Assembly: GCA_964631375.1 (NCBI GenBank)
Contig: CAZVYQ010000029.1
Location: forward strand, 1 to 36,879
Reading direction: 5' to 3'
DNA from: JAAYYM01 sp964631375
Lineage (GTDB): Bacteria; Bacillota; Clostridia; Lachnospirales; Lachnospiraceae
Length of the DNA: 36,879 bases
The notes under the pieces are model-generated. The model worked only from the letters and a program-made list of their open reading frames with translations, was not told the DNA's origin and made no database searches. How positions within the stretch are numbered: position 1 is the first letter of the stretch; every line of letters begins with the position of its first letter. A program made the position numbers and the translations under genes. Positions 23,806-31,809 of the stretch are shown piece after piece.

Positions 23806-24183
23806 ATGGTTCTGAAGCATAGTCGTCAACGTGAAGCGATTAAGGATTTTTTGATGACGAGAACAGATCATCCAACTGCTGATGTTGTCTATATGAATGT
23901 GCGTAAGGAGTTTCCAAATATCAGTCTCGGAACAGTGTACCGCAATCTGACTCTGTTATCCGATCTTGGTGAGATTTTGAAGCTCAACATGGGTGATGGT
24001 GCTGATCACTTTGATGCAAATATTAAACCACACTATCACTTCATCTGTACAGAGTGTGGTGATGTGATCGATCTGGACATGAAAAGCATAGAAAAGATCA
24101 ATGATATTGCAGGTGCTGATTTTAATGGAACGATAGATGGTCATATTACTTACTTTTATGGTAAATGCGGCAACTGTAAATAA
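23806..24183 (+). CDS. perR: Fur-family peroxide-type regulator (PerR-like)
   Basis: A 125-residue metal-dependent repressor. The N-terminal winged helix includes HPTADVVYMNVRKEFP and SLGTVYRNL. The dimerisation domain has the structural zinc pair CTEC and CGNC. The regulatory metal ligands of PerR are all recognisable: His22 in DHPTAD, the Asp in HFDAN, His-Tyr-His in PHYHF, and the Asp in VIDLDM; an Asp at the last position rather than Glu favours PerR over Fur or Zur. PerR senses peroxide by metal-catalysed His oxidation and represses oxidative-stress genes, fitting for an anaerobe. GGAGGTG precedes the ATG. It is divergent from the sensor kinase and single-cistron, ending in a terminator. 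Confidence 0.86.
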   Translation: MVLKHSRQREAIKDFLMTRTDHPTADVVYMNVRKEFPNISLGTVYRNLTLLSDLGEILKLNMGDGADHFDANIKPHYHFICTECGDVIDLDMKSIEKINDIAGADFNGTIDGHITYFYGKCGNCK

Positions 24184-24216
24184 ACCCCGGTGAACCAGTC
24201 ACCAGGGTTTATTTTT
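24181..24216. terminator. Bidirectional terminator between perR and the dehydrogenase gene
   Basis: Arms 24181-24193 and 24199-24211 pair over 13 positions with one C/A mismatch and a five-base loop. TTTTT follows on the plus strand; the minus strand has TTTATTTA. It begins in the perR stop and ends two bases before the dehydrogenase stop. Confidence 0.85.
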
Positions 24217-24217
24217 G

Positions 24218-25174
24218 TCAGCAGATTCTGTTACGTCTGTCACCTTTTATAAATGCGACAACATTTTCAAATACCTCATCCATAACCCGTTTTCTTGCTT
24301 CATTGGTTGCCCATGCAATATGTGGTGTTATGATCAGCTTACTACTATCCTGTACTCTTCGCAGAGGATTGTCCTCACGCATCGGCTCTGCAGACAATAC
24401 ATCCAGTGCCGCTCCTGCTATCAGATCCTGTTCCAGTGCAGTCGTAAGGTCTGCCTCATTCACAATCGGTCCACGACCCATATTGATAAAATAAGCAGTT
24501 TTCTTCATTTTTCGGAATGCTTCCAATGTCATCAGATTTCTCGTCCTGTCATTTAGCGGAGCGTGAACAGATATGATATCAGAAGATGCCAGTAATGTAT
24601 CAAAATCCACCCGCTGATAACTCTCTTCTCTTGACTGTCCACTGGTGGAATAGTAGATCACCTTGCACCCAAACGCCTCTGCTACCTTGGCAACACCATG
24701 TCCGATCTCGCCCAGTCCGATGATTCCCCATACCTTGTCTCGAATTTCCATAAAGTGCTGATCAAAGTATGTGAAAATATTGCATTTCGTGTAACTTCCT
24801 GATTTCACATATTGATCATAATAATTTAGCTTCTCAAGGACATAGAAAAGTGTTGCAAAGGTATGTTGGACAACACTGTCTGTTGAATATCCCTTTACAT
24901 TGCATACGGCAATGTCATGACTTTTGCAATAATCGCAGTCTACATTGTCTGTCCCGGTTGCCGTCAGACAGATCAGTTTCAAATCCTTCAGACCTGTTAA
25001 GGTGTCTGCATTCATCGGCAGCTTATTCACAATCAGGACTTCGGCACCCTGTCCTCTTTCTTTGACTTGCTCGGGAACCGACAGATCATATTCCACAAAT
25101 TCACCTAGTTCTCTGAATTTGCTGACATCTACATCATAGCCTACATTGATGCGTTCTAATGCAACAATTTTCAT
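24218..25174 (-). CDS. D-2-hydroxyacid dehydrogenase (glycerate dehydrogenase-like)
   Basis: An NAD(P)-dependent oxidoreductase of 318 residues that reduces a 2-oxo acid to the D-2-hydroxy acid or the reverse. The Rossmann motif is GLGEIG (153-158). Substrate-binding GTDNVD and the catalytic set (Arg in NMGRGPIVNE, Glu in LSAEP, His in ITPHIAW) are all present. The pattern is closest to hydroxypyruvate/glycerate-type enzymes, but lactate-like substrates cannot be excluded. It begins 18 bases after pgi, so it is the second gene of that operon. Confidence 0.88.
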   Translation of the reverse strand: MKIVALERINVGYDVDVSKFRELGEFVEYDLSVPEQVKERGQGAEVLIVNKLPMNADTLTGLKDLKLICLTATGTDNVDCDYCKSHDIAVCNVKGYSTDSVVQHTFATLFYVLEKLNYYDQYVKSGSYTKCNIFTYFDQHFMEIRDKVWGIIGLGEIGHGVAKVAEAFGCKVIYYSTSGQSREESYQRVDFDTLLASSDIISVHAPLNDRTRNLMTLEAFRKMKKTAYFINMGRGPIVNEADLTTALEQDLIAGAALDVLSAEPMREDNPLRRVQDSSKLIITPHIAWATNEARKRVMDEVFENVVAFIKGDRRNRIC

Positions 25175-25192
25175 ACCTCTGAGCCTCGTTTT

Positions 25193-26542
25193 CTATGATC
25201 TCTTTAACAGTTCCTCTCTCTGAGCCTCATATCCCGGCTTTCCAAGCAGTGCAAACATATTTTTCTTATAGCTTTCTACACCCGGCTGATTAAAGGGATT
25301 AACTCCCAACAGATATCCACTGACACCGCATGCAAATTCAAAGAAGTAAAACAGTTCACCAAGATAGAATTCATTCACCTCGGGAATATTGATCACTGTG
25401 TTTGGCACATTTCCGTCGGTATGAGCAAGAATCGTTCCGTTCATAGCACTTTTATTAACGAAGTCCACGGATTTTCCTGCCAGATAGTTCAATCCGTCCA
25501 AGTCTACCGGTTCTTCACCTATGATGATCTCCTCACGGGATGTTTCAATATTGATAACCGTCTCAAACAGGTTACGGGAGCCATCCTGAATAAACTGTCC
25601 CATAGAATGAAGATCTGTTGTCAGATCAACACTTGCTGGGAAGATTCCCTTCTGATCCTTTCCTTCACTCTCACCATATAATTGCTTCCACCATTCAGAA
25701 ACAAAGTGAACACTTGGCTCATAATTAGCCATAATCTCGATTCCCTTGCCTTTTCTGAACAGAATATTTCTGATAGCCGCATATTTTAATGCGTCATTAT
25801 CGGCAAAATCAGCATTTAATGCCTGTTTTCTACCTTCTGCCGCACCCTCCATCAGCTTTACAATATCTGCACCACTGACTGCGATCGGCAACAATCCAAC
25901 AGCTGTTAATACTGAAAAACGTCCGCCAACATCATCCGGAACCACAAAACTCTCGTAGCCTTCTTCTGTTGCCAAATTCTTCAGAGAACCTTTAACCTTG
26001 TCGGTAGTTGCATAGATTCTCTTAGCTGACTCAGCTTTTCCATATTTCTGTTCCATCATTTCCTTGAATACACGAAAAGCAATCGCCGGCTCAGTAGTTG
26101 TGCCTGATTTAGAAATCATATTAATAGAGAAATCTCTGTCTCCGATCACCTGTTTCAAATGATTGATATAGGTGCTGCTGATACTGTTTCCGACAAAATA
26201 GATCTCCGGTGTCTGTCTTATTTCCTTTGATACTGTATTATAGAAGCTGTGTCTTAAAAACTCTATGGCTGCTCTTGCTCCGAGATAAGAACCACCGATA
26301 CCGATCACAAGCAAAACCTCTGAATCAGCCTTGATCTTCTCTGCTGCCTTCTGGATTCTGGAAAACTCTTCCTTGTCATAATTCACTGGAAGATCAATCC
26401 ATCCCAAAAAATCATTGCCTGCACCTGTCTTGCTGACTAACTGTTCCTTTGCATCCTTCACAAGCTTGCTCATGAATTTGACTTCATCTTCACTGATAAA
26501 AGAAGATGCTTTACTGTAATCATACGTTACTTTACTACTCAT
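25193..26542 (-). CDS. pgi: Glucose-6-phosphate isomerase
   Basis: Interconverts glucose 6-phosphate and fructose 6-phosphate in glycolysis. The 449-residue chain is the normal length for the Firmicutes form. Diagnostic stretches are VIGIGGSYLGARAA, ISKSGTTTEPAIAF (phosphate-binding SKSGTT), DVGGRFSVLTAVGLLP (PGI signature 1) and a C-terminal GVNPFNQPGVESYK. AAAGGAG lies before the ATG at 26542. It has its own promoter and a leader with a perfect stem-loop. Confidence 0.97.
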   Translation of the reverse strand: MSSKVTYDYSKASSFISEDEVKFMSKLVKDAKEQLVSKTGAGNDFLGWIDLPVNYDKEEFSRIQKAAEKIKADSEVLLVIGIGGSYLGARAAIEFLRHSFYNTVSKEIRQTPEIYFVGNSISSTYINHLKQVIGDRDFSINMISKSGTTTEPAIAFRVFKEMMEQKYGKAESAKRIYATTDKVKGSLKNLATEEGYESFVVPDDVGGRFSVLTAVGLLPIAVSGADIVKLMEGAAEGRKQALNADFADNDALKYAAIRNILFRKGKGIEIMANYEPSVHFVSEWWKQLYGESEGKDQKGIFPASVDLTTDLHSMGQFIQDGSRNLFETVINIETSREEIIIGEEPVDLDGLNYLAGKSVDFVNKSAMNGTILAHTDGNVPNTVINIPEVNEFYLGELFYFFEFACGVSGYLLGVNPFNQPGVESYKKNMFALLGKPGYEAQREELLKRS

Positions 26543-26590
26543 ATTCTTCTCTCCTTTTGTGACGCGGTCATCACTTTTCTCATTTTCCTC

Positions 26591-26609
26591 GGAATACTGC
26601 CTGTATTCC
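26591..26609 (-). promoter_or_regulatory. Stem-loop in the pgi leader
   Basis: Perfect seven-base arms GGAATAC and GTATTCC around a five-base loop, within the first 25 or so bases of the predicted pgi transcript. It may protect the 5' end of the mRNA; no T run follows. Confidence 0.5.
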
Positions 26610-26615
26610 TTGATA

Positions 26616-26644
26616 AGTGTAGCAAATCACTATTGTTTTAGCAA
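26616..26644 (-). promoter_or_regulatory. Probable promoter of pgi
   Basis: Minus-strand TTGCTA (26639-26644) and TACACT (26616-26621) with a 17-base spacer and TGC before the -10. Divergent from the murG promoter about 30 bases away. Confidence 0.55.
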
Positions 26645-26675
26645 GATAAAATTCGATCAAGATAGCGTAAAAGGC

Positions 26676-26705
26676 GTGGCATTATCAGAAAAGGTCTGCT
26701 ATAAT
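26676..26705 (+). promoter_or_regulatory. Probable promoter of murG
   Basis: GTGGCA (26676-26681) and a perfect TATAAT (26700-26705) with an 18-base spacer and TGC before the -10. Leader of about 27 bases. Confidence 0.55.
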
Positions 26706-26738
26706 CAGCATAGACTTTCTATGGAGGATGATCTGGAA

Positions 26739-27806
26739 ATGAAACATATCGTTTTAACCGGTGGTGGTACTGCCGGACATGTAACACCAAACATTGCCCT
26801 GCTGCCTCGACTAAAAACTCTTGGATACAAGATTGACTATATAGGATCCTATGAGGGAATTGAGAAATCACTGATTGAGGATCTGGGTATCCCTTATCAC
26901 GGCATATCTTCGGGAAAGCTCCGCAGATATTTTGACGTCAAGAATTTCACTGACCCCTTCCGTGTTCTCAAGGGCTTTCGAGAAGCAAATCACCTGATGA
27001 AGGAATTGAAACCTGATGTTGTATTTTCCAAAGGAGGCTTTGTTTCTGTTCCGGTCGTCATCGCCGCAAAGAGAAATCATATTCCGGCTTTGATTCATGA
27101 ATCTGATATGACTCCCGGTCTTGCTAATAAATTATGCCTTTCCTCTGCCGAAAAAATCTGTTGCAATTTTCCGGAGACTGTTGACTATCTGCCAAAAGAA
27201 AAGGCCATCTTGACCGGTACACCCATTCGAGGTGAGCTGTTACAAGGAAATCCAATAGCAGCTCTTGATTTCTGTGGCTTTACAGCCAATCAACCAACCA
27301 TCATGGTTATGGGTGGAAGTCTCGGTGCCACAGCAATAAATGAGGCCATTCGCAGAATTCTTCCTGCGCTGTTGACTAAGTTTCAGGTGATTCATCTCTG
27401 TGGCAAAGGCAAACTGGATGCATCACTGGCTCATACAAAAGGATACGTTCAGTATGAATATATTAAACAAGAGTTAAAGGATCTTTTTGCACTCTCTGAC
27501 ATCGTAATCTCACGTGCCGGGGCAAATGCCATCTGTGAACTACTCGCATTGAAAAAGCCGTCCCTGTTGATTCCTCTATCGGCTAAGCAAAGTCGTGGTG
27601 ATCAGATTTTAAATGCACGTTCCTTTGAAAAACAAGGCTTCTCCACTGTACTCGAGGAGGAAGCAATCACTGATGAGTGTCTGTTAGAACAAATACAACA
27701 ACTATATGACAATCGAAATCAATATGTTGAGAACATGCAGAAATCTGATCAAAATAATGCAATCGAGATCATTCTTTCACTGATAGAAAAAAGTGCCTGC
27801 CACTAG
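26739..27806 (+). CDS. murG: MurG, lipid II-forming N-acetylglucosaminyltransferase
   Basis: Transfers GlcNAc from UDP-GlcNAc to lipid I, the last cytoplasmic step of peptidoglycan precursor synthesis. The 355-residue GT28 enzyme starts MKHIVLTGGGTAGHVTPN, with the Gly-rich loop. It continues with KGGFVSVPVVIAA, IHESDMTPGLANKL, MVMGGSLGATAIN and the donor-site SRAGANAICELLALKKP. The start at 26739 matches family length and has GGAGG 11 bases upstream; the open frame to 26559 has no homology. The gene stands alone rather than in a dcw division cluster. Its stop overlaps that of the convergent HIT gene. Confidence 0.95.
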   Translation: MKHIVLTGGGTAGHVTPNIALLPRLKTLGYKIDYIGSYEGIEKSLIEDLGIPYHGISSGKLRRYFDVKNFTDPFRVLKGFREANHLMKELKPDVVFSKGGFVSVPVVIAAKRNHIPALIHESDMTPGLANKLCLSSAEKICCNFPETVDYLPKEKAILTGTPIRGELLQGNPIAALDFCGFTANQPTIMVMGGSLGATAINEAIRRILPALLTKFQVIHLCGKGKLDASLAHTKGYVQYEYIKQELKDLFALSDIVISRAGANAICELLALKKPSLLIPLSAKQSRGDQILNARSFEKQGFSTVLEEEAITDECLLEQIQQLYDNRNQYVENMQKSDQNNAIEIILSLIEKSACH

Positions 27807-27820
27807 GCAAGCACTTTTCT
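27787..27820. terminator. Bidirectional terminator containing both stop codons of murG and the HIT gene
   Basis: Arms 27789-27801 and 27806-27818 pair over 13 positions with one mismatch and a four-base loop CTA-containing (27802-27805). Six T follow on the minus strand and four on the plus strand. The two TAG stops sit in and at the edge of the loop. Confidence 0.85.
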
Positions 27821-28210
27821 GATTTCTTCTAACTCCTGTTCTGTTGGTGATGTTGGTTTCCAACCGATCACCTGACCATCCTCCTGATATCTCGGTATGA
27901 TGTGGATATGGAAATGAAATACAGTCTGTCCCGCAATCTCTCCGTTATTCTGTACGATATTCACCCCATCACAATCCAATCGCTGTTTCATGGTTAATGC
28001 TATTTTTTTTGCAAGTACTATCGCTTTTTGTGCCACTTCATCCGGAAGCTCAAACAGATTTGCATAATGTTCCTTAGGCAGGATTAAAGCATGACCCCTC
28101 GTGGCCGGTGCCAAATCCAGAATAACCTTAAAATCCTCATCCTCGTAAATCGAATTTGTAGGAATATCACCATTTGCAAGCTTGCAGAAAATACAATTAG
28201 AATCTTTCAT
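27803..28210 (-). CDS. HIT-family nucleotide hydrolase
   Basis: A 135-residue histidine-triad protein that hydrolyses or transfers nucleoside phosphates such as AMP-lysine or AMP-amine adducts. The triad HFHIHIIPR (about 99-107) is intact. The N-terminal CIFCKLANGDIPT is typical of bacterial HIT proteins of the Hint branch. The start at 28210 has AAGGA at good spacing; the frame extends to 28231. The physiological substrate is not known for most members. Its 3' end overlaps convergent murG by four bases. Confidence 0.92.
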   Translation of the reverse strand: MKDSNCIFCKLANGDIPTNSIYEDEDFKVILDLAPATRGHALILPKEHYANLFELPDEVAQKAIVLAKKIALTMKQRLDCDGVNIVQNNGEIAGQTVFHFHIHIIPRYQEDGQVIGWKPTSPTEQELEEIRKVLA

Positions 28211-28239
28211 TTTTTTCAATCCTTTCGACAAATTTCTCG

Positions 28240-28267
28240 TTCTTTTTCATTCATAATTTTATATAAT
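28240..28267 (+). promoter_or_regulatory. Probable promoter of the orphan HisKA gene
   Basis: A perfect TATAAT (28262-28267) with a weak -35 TTCTTT (28240-28245) 16 bases upstream. The AT-rich palindromic TATATAAT could also serve the HIT gene on the other strand. Confidence 0.45.
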
Positions 28268-28309
28268 GATTTCAGTAATAAAATACTACTATTCAAAGGA
28301 GGAATGATG

Positions 28310-28528
28310 ATGCTGTCTCCAAGTGAAAAAAACACTTTATCACGCCTGATTCACGACATCAATAATCCACTTTCCGTTATCTATAGTTCACTGTATATGA
28401 TTCAACTTCAACATCCTGAGATATCGGATTATAAATACTGGAAGGAGACCCTGTCAGATCTTGAGGAACTAAAGGTTCTCCTGCAGCAACAATATCAGTC
28501 CACAGTGGACGTAAATGTGAATACCTGA
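28310..28528 (+). CDS. Small stand-alone HisKA-like (DHp) protein
   Basis: A 72-residue protein. Residues 13-25 read LIHDINNPLSVIY, the H-box of histidine-kinase dimerisation domains (HDxxNPL) with the phosphoacceptor-like His15. The rest is a second helix rich in Leu and Gln (SDLEELKVLLQQQY), so the whole chain looks like a two-helix DHp hairpin. No ATP-binding domain or sensor follows. AAAGGAGG lies seven bases before the ATG at 28310, and a TATAAT lies about 43 bases upstream, so it is a real gene rather than a remnant. The 3' end overlaps the convergent flavodoxin gene by 34 bases. It could be a phosphotransfer intermediate or a kinase inhibitor; that is inference. Confidence 0.72.
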   Translation: MLSPSEKNTLSRLIHDINNPLSVIYSSLYMIQLQHPEISDYKYWKETLSDLEELKVLLQQQYQSTVDVNVNT

Positions 28529-29499
28529 TCTAACATCCGCAGGATACGAAAATCACCCTTCACCTGCATGTCTCCGGACATAAATGCCCGCTGGAAGGTC
28601 ATACGTGCCGCAATAATATCATTCATAACTTCTGTAGAAAGCTTACATATCACATCAGGATTTTCTATGCTGCCATAATAACAATTCAGCTCGCTGTTTA
28701 TGATCTCAACAATCAGTGATTTCTTACGCTCTTTGATGATAAAGCGATAGCTTGCTGAGAAGTTCCCTTGTGGACTAAAATGTTCTTCGAAATCAGAGAT
28801 AAAGACCATATTCTCATCCACTTCTTTATGCTCCATCATATCCTTGAACAGACTTGCCAATTCCTGTATATCTTCCTTTTGCTTTTGTACATAGGTATCA
28901 TCAGACGCATACTTGGACAACTGCTCTGTTTCCTGCGGTGTCAGGTCGATCGAAGTCGTACTGTCTACCATTTTCTTAACAGCCTGGTTGCTTGCCGGTA
29001 GGCTGGCCACCTTCTGTGATATCGTCCGATAGATATTTTCTGCCTTTCTCTCGATCAGATCCGCATACTCCGTATTGATCTCAAACGAAACAGAATCATT
29101 AATATACCCGCATATTCCACTACACGGAAGTCCTCCAAGGATCTCCCATGCCACAGAGAGATTCAGCTTTCCTTCACGTTCTCCATAGGTCGTGGACATG
29201 ACCACAGGACACATATAGATCTTGCTGATCTTTTCCTTATTACCATAGAGCCAGCAGGCATCTAAAAACTGCTGCATATAACCGCCGATTCCATACCACT
29301 CCACTGTTGTTGCAAGAATGATACCATCGGCATCATTCAATGTCGCCGGTAATGTTGTGATTCCATTTTTCAGTTCATAAAGATTAAATCGTTCTACATT
29401 GACATTCAGTTCATTGAGAACCTCCTGCATTTTGTTAATAACATACAGCGTAGGGTCATCCAGTATCCCCCTGCCGCCATAATAAATATTAATCTTCAT
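28495..29499 (-). CDS. Flavodoxin-fold reductase fused to an SCP2-like domain
   Basis: A 334-residue fusion. The N-terminal 170 or so residues have the NADPH-dependent FMN reductase/flavodoxin layout (KINIYYGGRGILDD, IILATTVEWYGIGGYMQQFLDACW, VVMSTTYGEREG). A linker at about 170-230 is followed by an SCP2/sterol-carrier-like domain (ASYRFIIKERKKSLIVEI, DVICKLSTEVMNDII, FMSGDMQVKGDFRIL). SCP2 domains bind lipids or hydrophobic ligands, so an FMN-dependent redox step on a hydrophobic substrate is conceivable. The gene stands alone between the FHA gene and the small HisKA gene. The substrate is unknown. Confidence 0.82.
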   Translation of the reverse strand: MKINIYYGGRGILDDPTLYVINKMQEVLNELNVNVERFNLYELKNGITTLPATLNDADGIILATTVEWYGIGGYMQQFLDACWLYGNKEKISKIYMCPVVMSTTYGEREGKLNLSVAWEILGGLPCSGICGYINDSVSFEINTEYADLIERKAENIYRTISQKVASLPASNQAVKKMVDSTTSIDLTPQETEQLSKYASDDTYVQKQKEDIQELASLFKDMMEHKEVDENMVFISDFEEHFSPQGNFSASYRFIIKERKKSLIVEIINSELNCYYGSIENPDVICKLSTEVMNDIIAARMTFQRAFMSGDMQVKGDFRILRMLDQVFTFTSTVD

Positions 29500-29571
29500 A
29501 GAATCATCAACCTCTCATTCGGCAAAATCCGACATCATTTCTTTCTATACAATACCACAAATCAGAGGTCT

Positions 29572-30891
29572 TTAGCAACAGGCGAAATAGAATGTAATGT
29601 CTGCAAACCGTATCTCATCATCTGCCTTAATGACTGTTGTTTCATTCGCATTTAATCGTATTCCGTTTTTGAAAGTTCCGTTCGTAGAATTGAGGTCTGT
29701 CAGATAATAGTTTCCTTCCTGTTCAGATATTCTGGCATGCATCCTGCTGATGGAATGTTCCTTGATGACTGCATCCACCCCTCGATCCATCTTTCCGATT
29801 ACAAAGGGCGTTGTCTTAACTAAAATCTCCTGAAGCACTCCATTTTTCATACGTACAAGCTTAGGTTGTTTTTGTACCTTTGACTGTGTGAGAAGTGTTG
29901 TTTCACCACAATATACCGGCTCCTGTGTGATTACCTTCTGCATGATTTCCTCTGCATGATATCGCTGTCGGATCTCTTCCTCTGACTGTATGACCTTTTC
30001 CTGATGATTTCTTGTATACATACGGTTGGCAATGACAAATCCGATAAAAGCAACCAATCCACCCATGCTGCCTGCAATGATTACAACAATTTTCTGCATC
30101 TTTTTAGAATGTACCAGAAAAACAGGCTGATAGATCTGAATCCAAAGCAAGATTGTTATGATGCTGATCAGAATCATCACTCCGATTGTAAACAATACTT
30201 TTTCCAGCCTCTGTTCTGTTCCATACTCCTTTTCATGTTCCTCGGGAGAAATGACTGCTGTCTGTTCTGATCGCTGAATGTCTGGATCGGATACCTGTCT
30301 CCTCTGTGGCAGTTTATCTGTGGATATTCGATCGAGATTGGGATACTCACCCACTGATAACGGTATATCCAAGACAGATCGGATATTAAAATTATCTTCA
30401 TTGACCTTTCGGTAAAAATCATAAGCCAGAACAACAACTTTCTCATCCTTGTGGTTGATCTTATTCAATATATACTCAGCCAGGGCATGAAATGCTTTAT
30501 CAGGTTCCAGGTAGTATTGAGGATAGAAACAAAGGAATAATCTGCTTGTTTCTGGATTGATATACATATATTCCGGCTGAAGAATGAAATGTCCTGTATC
30601 CAGTAGATACTCCTTCGCCGAATCAACTGCTCTTGCAATCCCTCTGAGGATGCTGATCAGATCATCATAATGAATTTCAGTTTTCTCGTAGATTCTGCTG
30701 ATTGGCTGTTTTGAACTGATCTCATATAGAAACCTTTCCATTCCGTCAATGTTTCTGATTTCACACTCCAACAGACCCGCAATTCTGTTATTCATCAGCA
30801 TGTTAATCTGAAATTCATCATAATCCTTCCCTTCCTCGTATAGCATCAGATAATTACTGCCCAGATCCCGTATGTATTCTTCCTGAAACAT
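29572..30891 (-). CDS. FHA-domain membrane protein of the Tad locus (DUF6382-like N-terminus)
   Basis: A 439-residue protein. The N-terminal 180 or so residues (YIRDLGSNYLMLYEEGK, then LQPEYMYINPETSRLFLCFYP) have the DUF6382 pattern seen in Lachnospiraceae. Two transmembrane helices lie in about 230-300, and a C-terminal FHA domain runs from about 360 to 435 with SRMHARI and DLNSTNGTFKNG. FHA domains bind phosphothreonine peptides. Here the usual GR is GK, while the SRxH and NG residues are kept. It is the last gene of the pilus operon, 48 bases after TadE. A signalling or scaffold role for pilus assembly is inferred. Confidence 0.82.
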   Translation of the reverse strand: MFQEEYIRDLGSNYLMLYEEGKDYDEFQINMLMNNRIAGLLECEIRNIDGMERFLYEISSKQPISRIYEKTEIHYDDLISILRGIARAVDSAKEYLLDTGHFILQPEYMYINPETSRLFLCFYPQYYLEPDKAFHALAEYILNKINHKDEKVVVLAYDFYRKVNEDNFNIRSVLDIPLSVGEYPNLDRISTDKLPQRRQVSDPDIQRSEQTAVISPEEHEKEYGTEQRLEKVLFTIGVMILISIITILLWIQIYQPVFLVHSKKMQKIVVIIAGSMGGLVAFIGFVIANRMYTRNHQEKVIQSEEEIRQRYHAEEIMQKVITQEPVYCGETTLLTQSKVQKQPKLVRMKNGVLQEILVKTTPFVIGKMDRGVDAVIKEHSISRMHARISEQEGNYYLTDLNSTNGTFKNGIRLNANETTVIKADDEIRFADITFYFACC

Positions 30892-30939
30892 AGCTTTCCT
30901 TTCCGTCTCACCATATATTGATTATGGTTCATACTAATG

Positions 30940-31359
30940 TCATTTTCTGATTGTTCTGATAAAGGCCGGTTCATCAATTCTATATGCATATGCATTTTTG
31001 CTGACCTGCCAGATATCTCTTTTCAGGATTCGATCTAACAGTATTCCACCGGGTATTTTCATACTGCCTGTATATATCACAGTTACTGTATCCGTATCTA
31101 GCAATACTTGCTTTTGAATCGTCCATGAACCAAGCAAATGATCCTGTATCAACAGATCTGCATTTTCGCTGGCTACAGCAAATGCCTCCTGATCGCCTGT
31201 TCGTATCTGGCTTCCTCTGAGAGCCGCAATATATGCTGATTTTTGTAATATTGCCCTGTCGTGCGTATAGTATGCAAGATAGATGATGAATATCATAACT
31301 CCAATAATCAATGGCATGAGCAATGCTGCTTCTATTGTATAACTGCCCTTTTTCCTCAT
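30940..31359 (-). CDS. TadE-like pseudopilin
   Basis: A 139-residue minor pilin of the Tad/Flp system. The N-terminus is a prepilin leader, MRKKG followed by SYTIEAALLMPLI: cleavage after Gly5 places Glu10 at +5, as prepilin peptidase requires. A single hydrophobic helix runs to about 30, followed by an extracytoplasmic beta-rich part. Its start overlaps the stop of the prepilin peptidase gene by four bases. TadE/TadF proteins are assumed to prime or cap the pilus. Confidence 0.87.
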   Translation of the reverse strand: MRKKGSYTIEAALLMPLIIGVMIFIIYLAYYTHDRAILQKSAYIAALRGSQIRTGDQEAFAVASENADLLIQDHLLGSWTIQKQVLLDTDTVTVIYTGSMKIPGGILLDRILKRDIWQVSKNAYAYRIDEPAFIRTIRK

Positions 31360-31784
31360 ACCATCACCATCCCCATATAAGAAATGAACAGGAACGGAAC
31401 AAATGGCAATTCCTTTTTTCGATCAGCCCTCTTACATATCATTAACAGCACACCAAACATCCCTGCAAGAAAAGAGGCTATCGTGATCAGTATGATCATT
31501 TCCCTAACACTGAGAATCACCCCTGTCACTGTCAAAAGTATCGCATCTCCCTCTCCAATGGCTCCTTTTGAAACACGACTGATTACAAACACTCCAATTC
31601 CCACAAACATACCAGTTGGTATATAAAAACCAGTCACTGATGCCTCCCTTAGTAATAGAAAAACACCTATACATCCAAAAATAAGCATTGTTTTAATAGA
31701 TAGTTCTCGCGTTCTGATATCTGTATAGGAACAGATCGCTAATAGTAACAACAGCCAGAACATTTCTTCTACTGTAATTCCCAT
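31356..31784 (-). CDS. tadV: Prepilin peptidase, TadV/CpaA type
   Basis: An A24-family aspartic peptidase of about 142 residues that cleaves the leader of Flp pilin and the pseudopilins. The two catalytic Asp are in YTDIRTRELS and in the GxGD motif IGEGDAILL. About five or six transmembrane helices fill the chain. Like other CpaA/TadV proteins it lacks the N-terminal methylase domain. The ATG at 31784 has AAGG and GGAG upstream; an in-frame ATG at 31793 lies within that ribosome site. It overlaps TadE by four bases. Confidence 0.9.
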   Translation of the reverse strand: MGITVEEMFWLLLLLAICSYTDIRTRELSIKTMLIFGCIGVFLLLREASVTGFYIPTGMFVGIGVFVISRVSKGAIGEGDAILLTVTGVILSVREMIILITIASFLAGMFGVLLMICKRADRKKELPFVPFLFISYMGMVMV

Positions 31785-31809
31785 AATCTCCATCCTTACT
31801 CCATAATCA

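Noticed and set aside
26559..26738. Upstream extension of murG
   Set aside because: It starts before the predicted promoter, has no MurG homology, and the family N-terminus is at 26739.
28091..28309. Longer version of the small HisKA frame
   Set aside because: It runs antisense through the HIT gene and lacks a ribosome site; the ATG at 28310 follows AAAGGAGG and a TATAAT.
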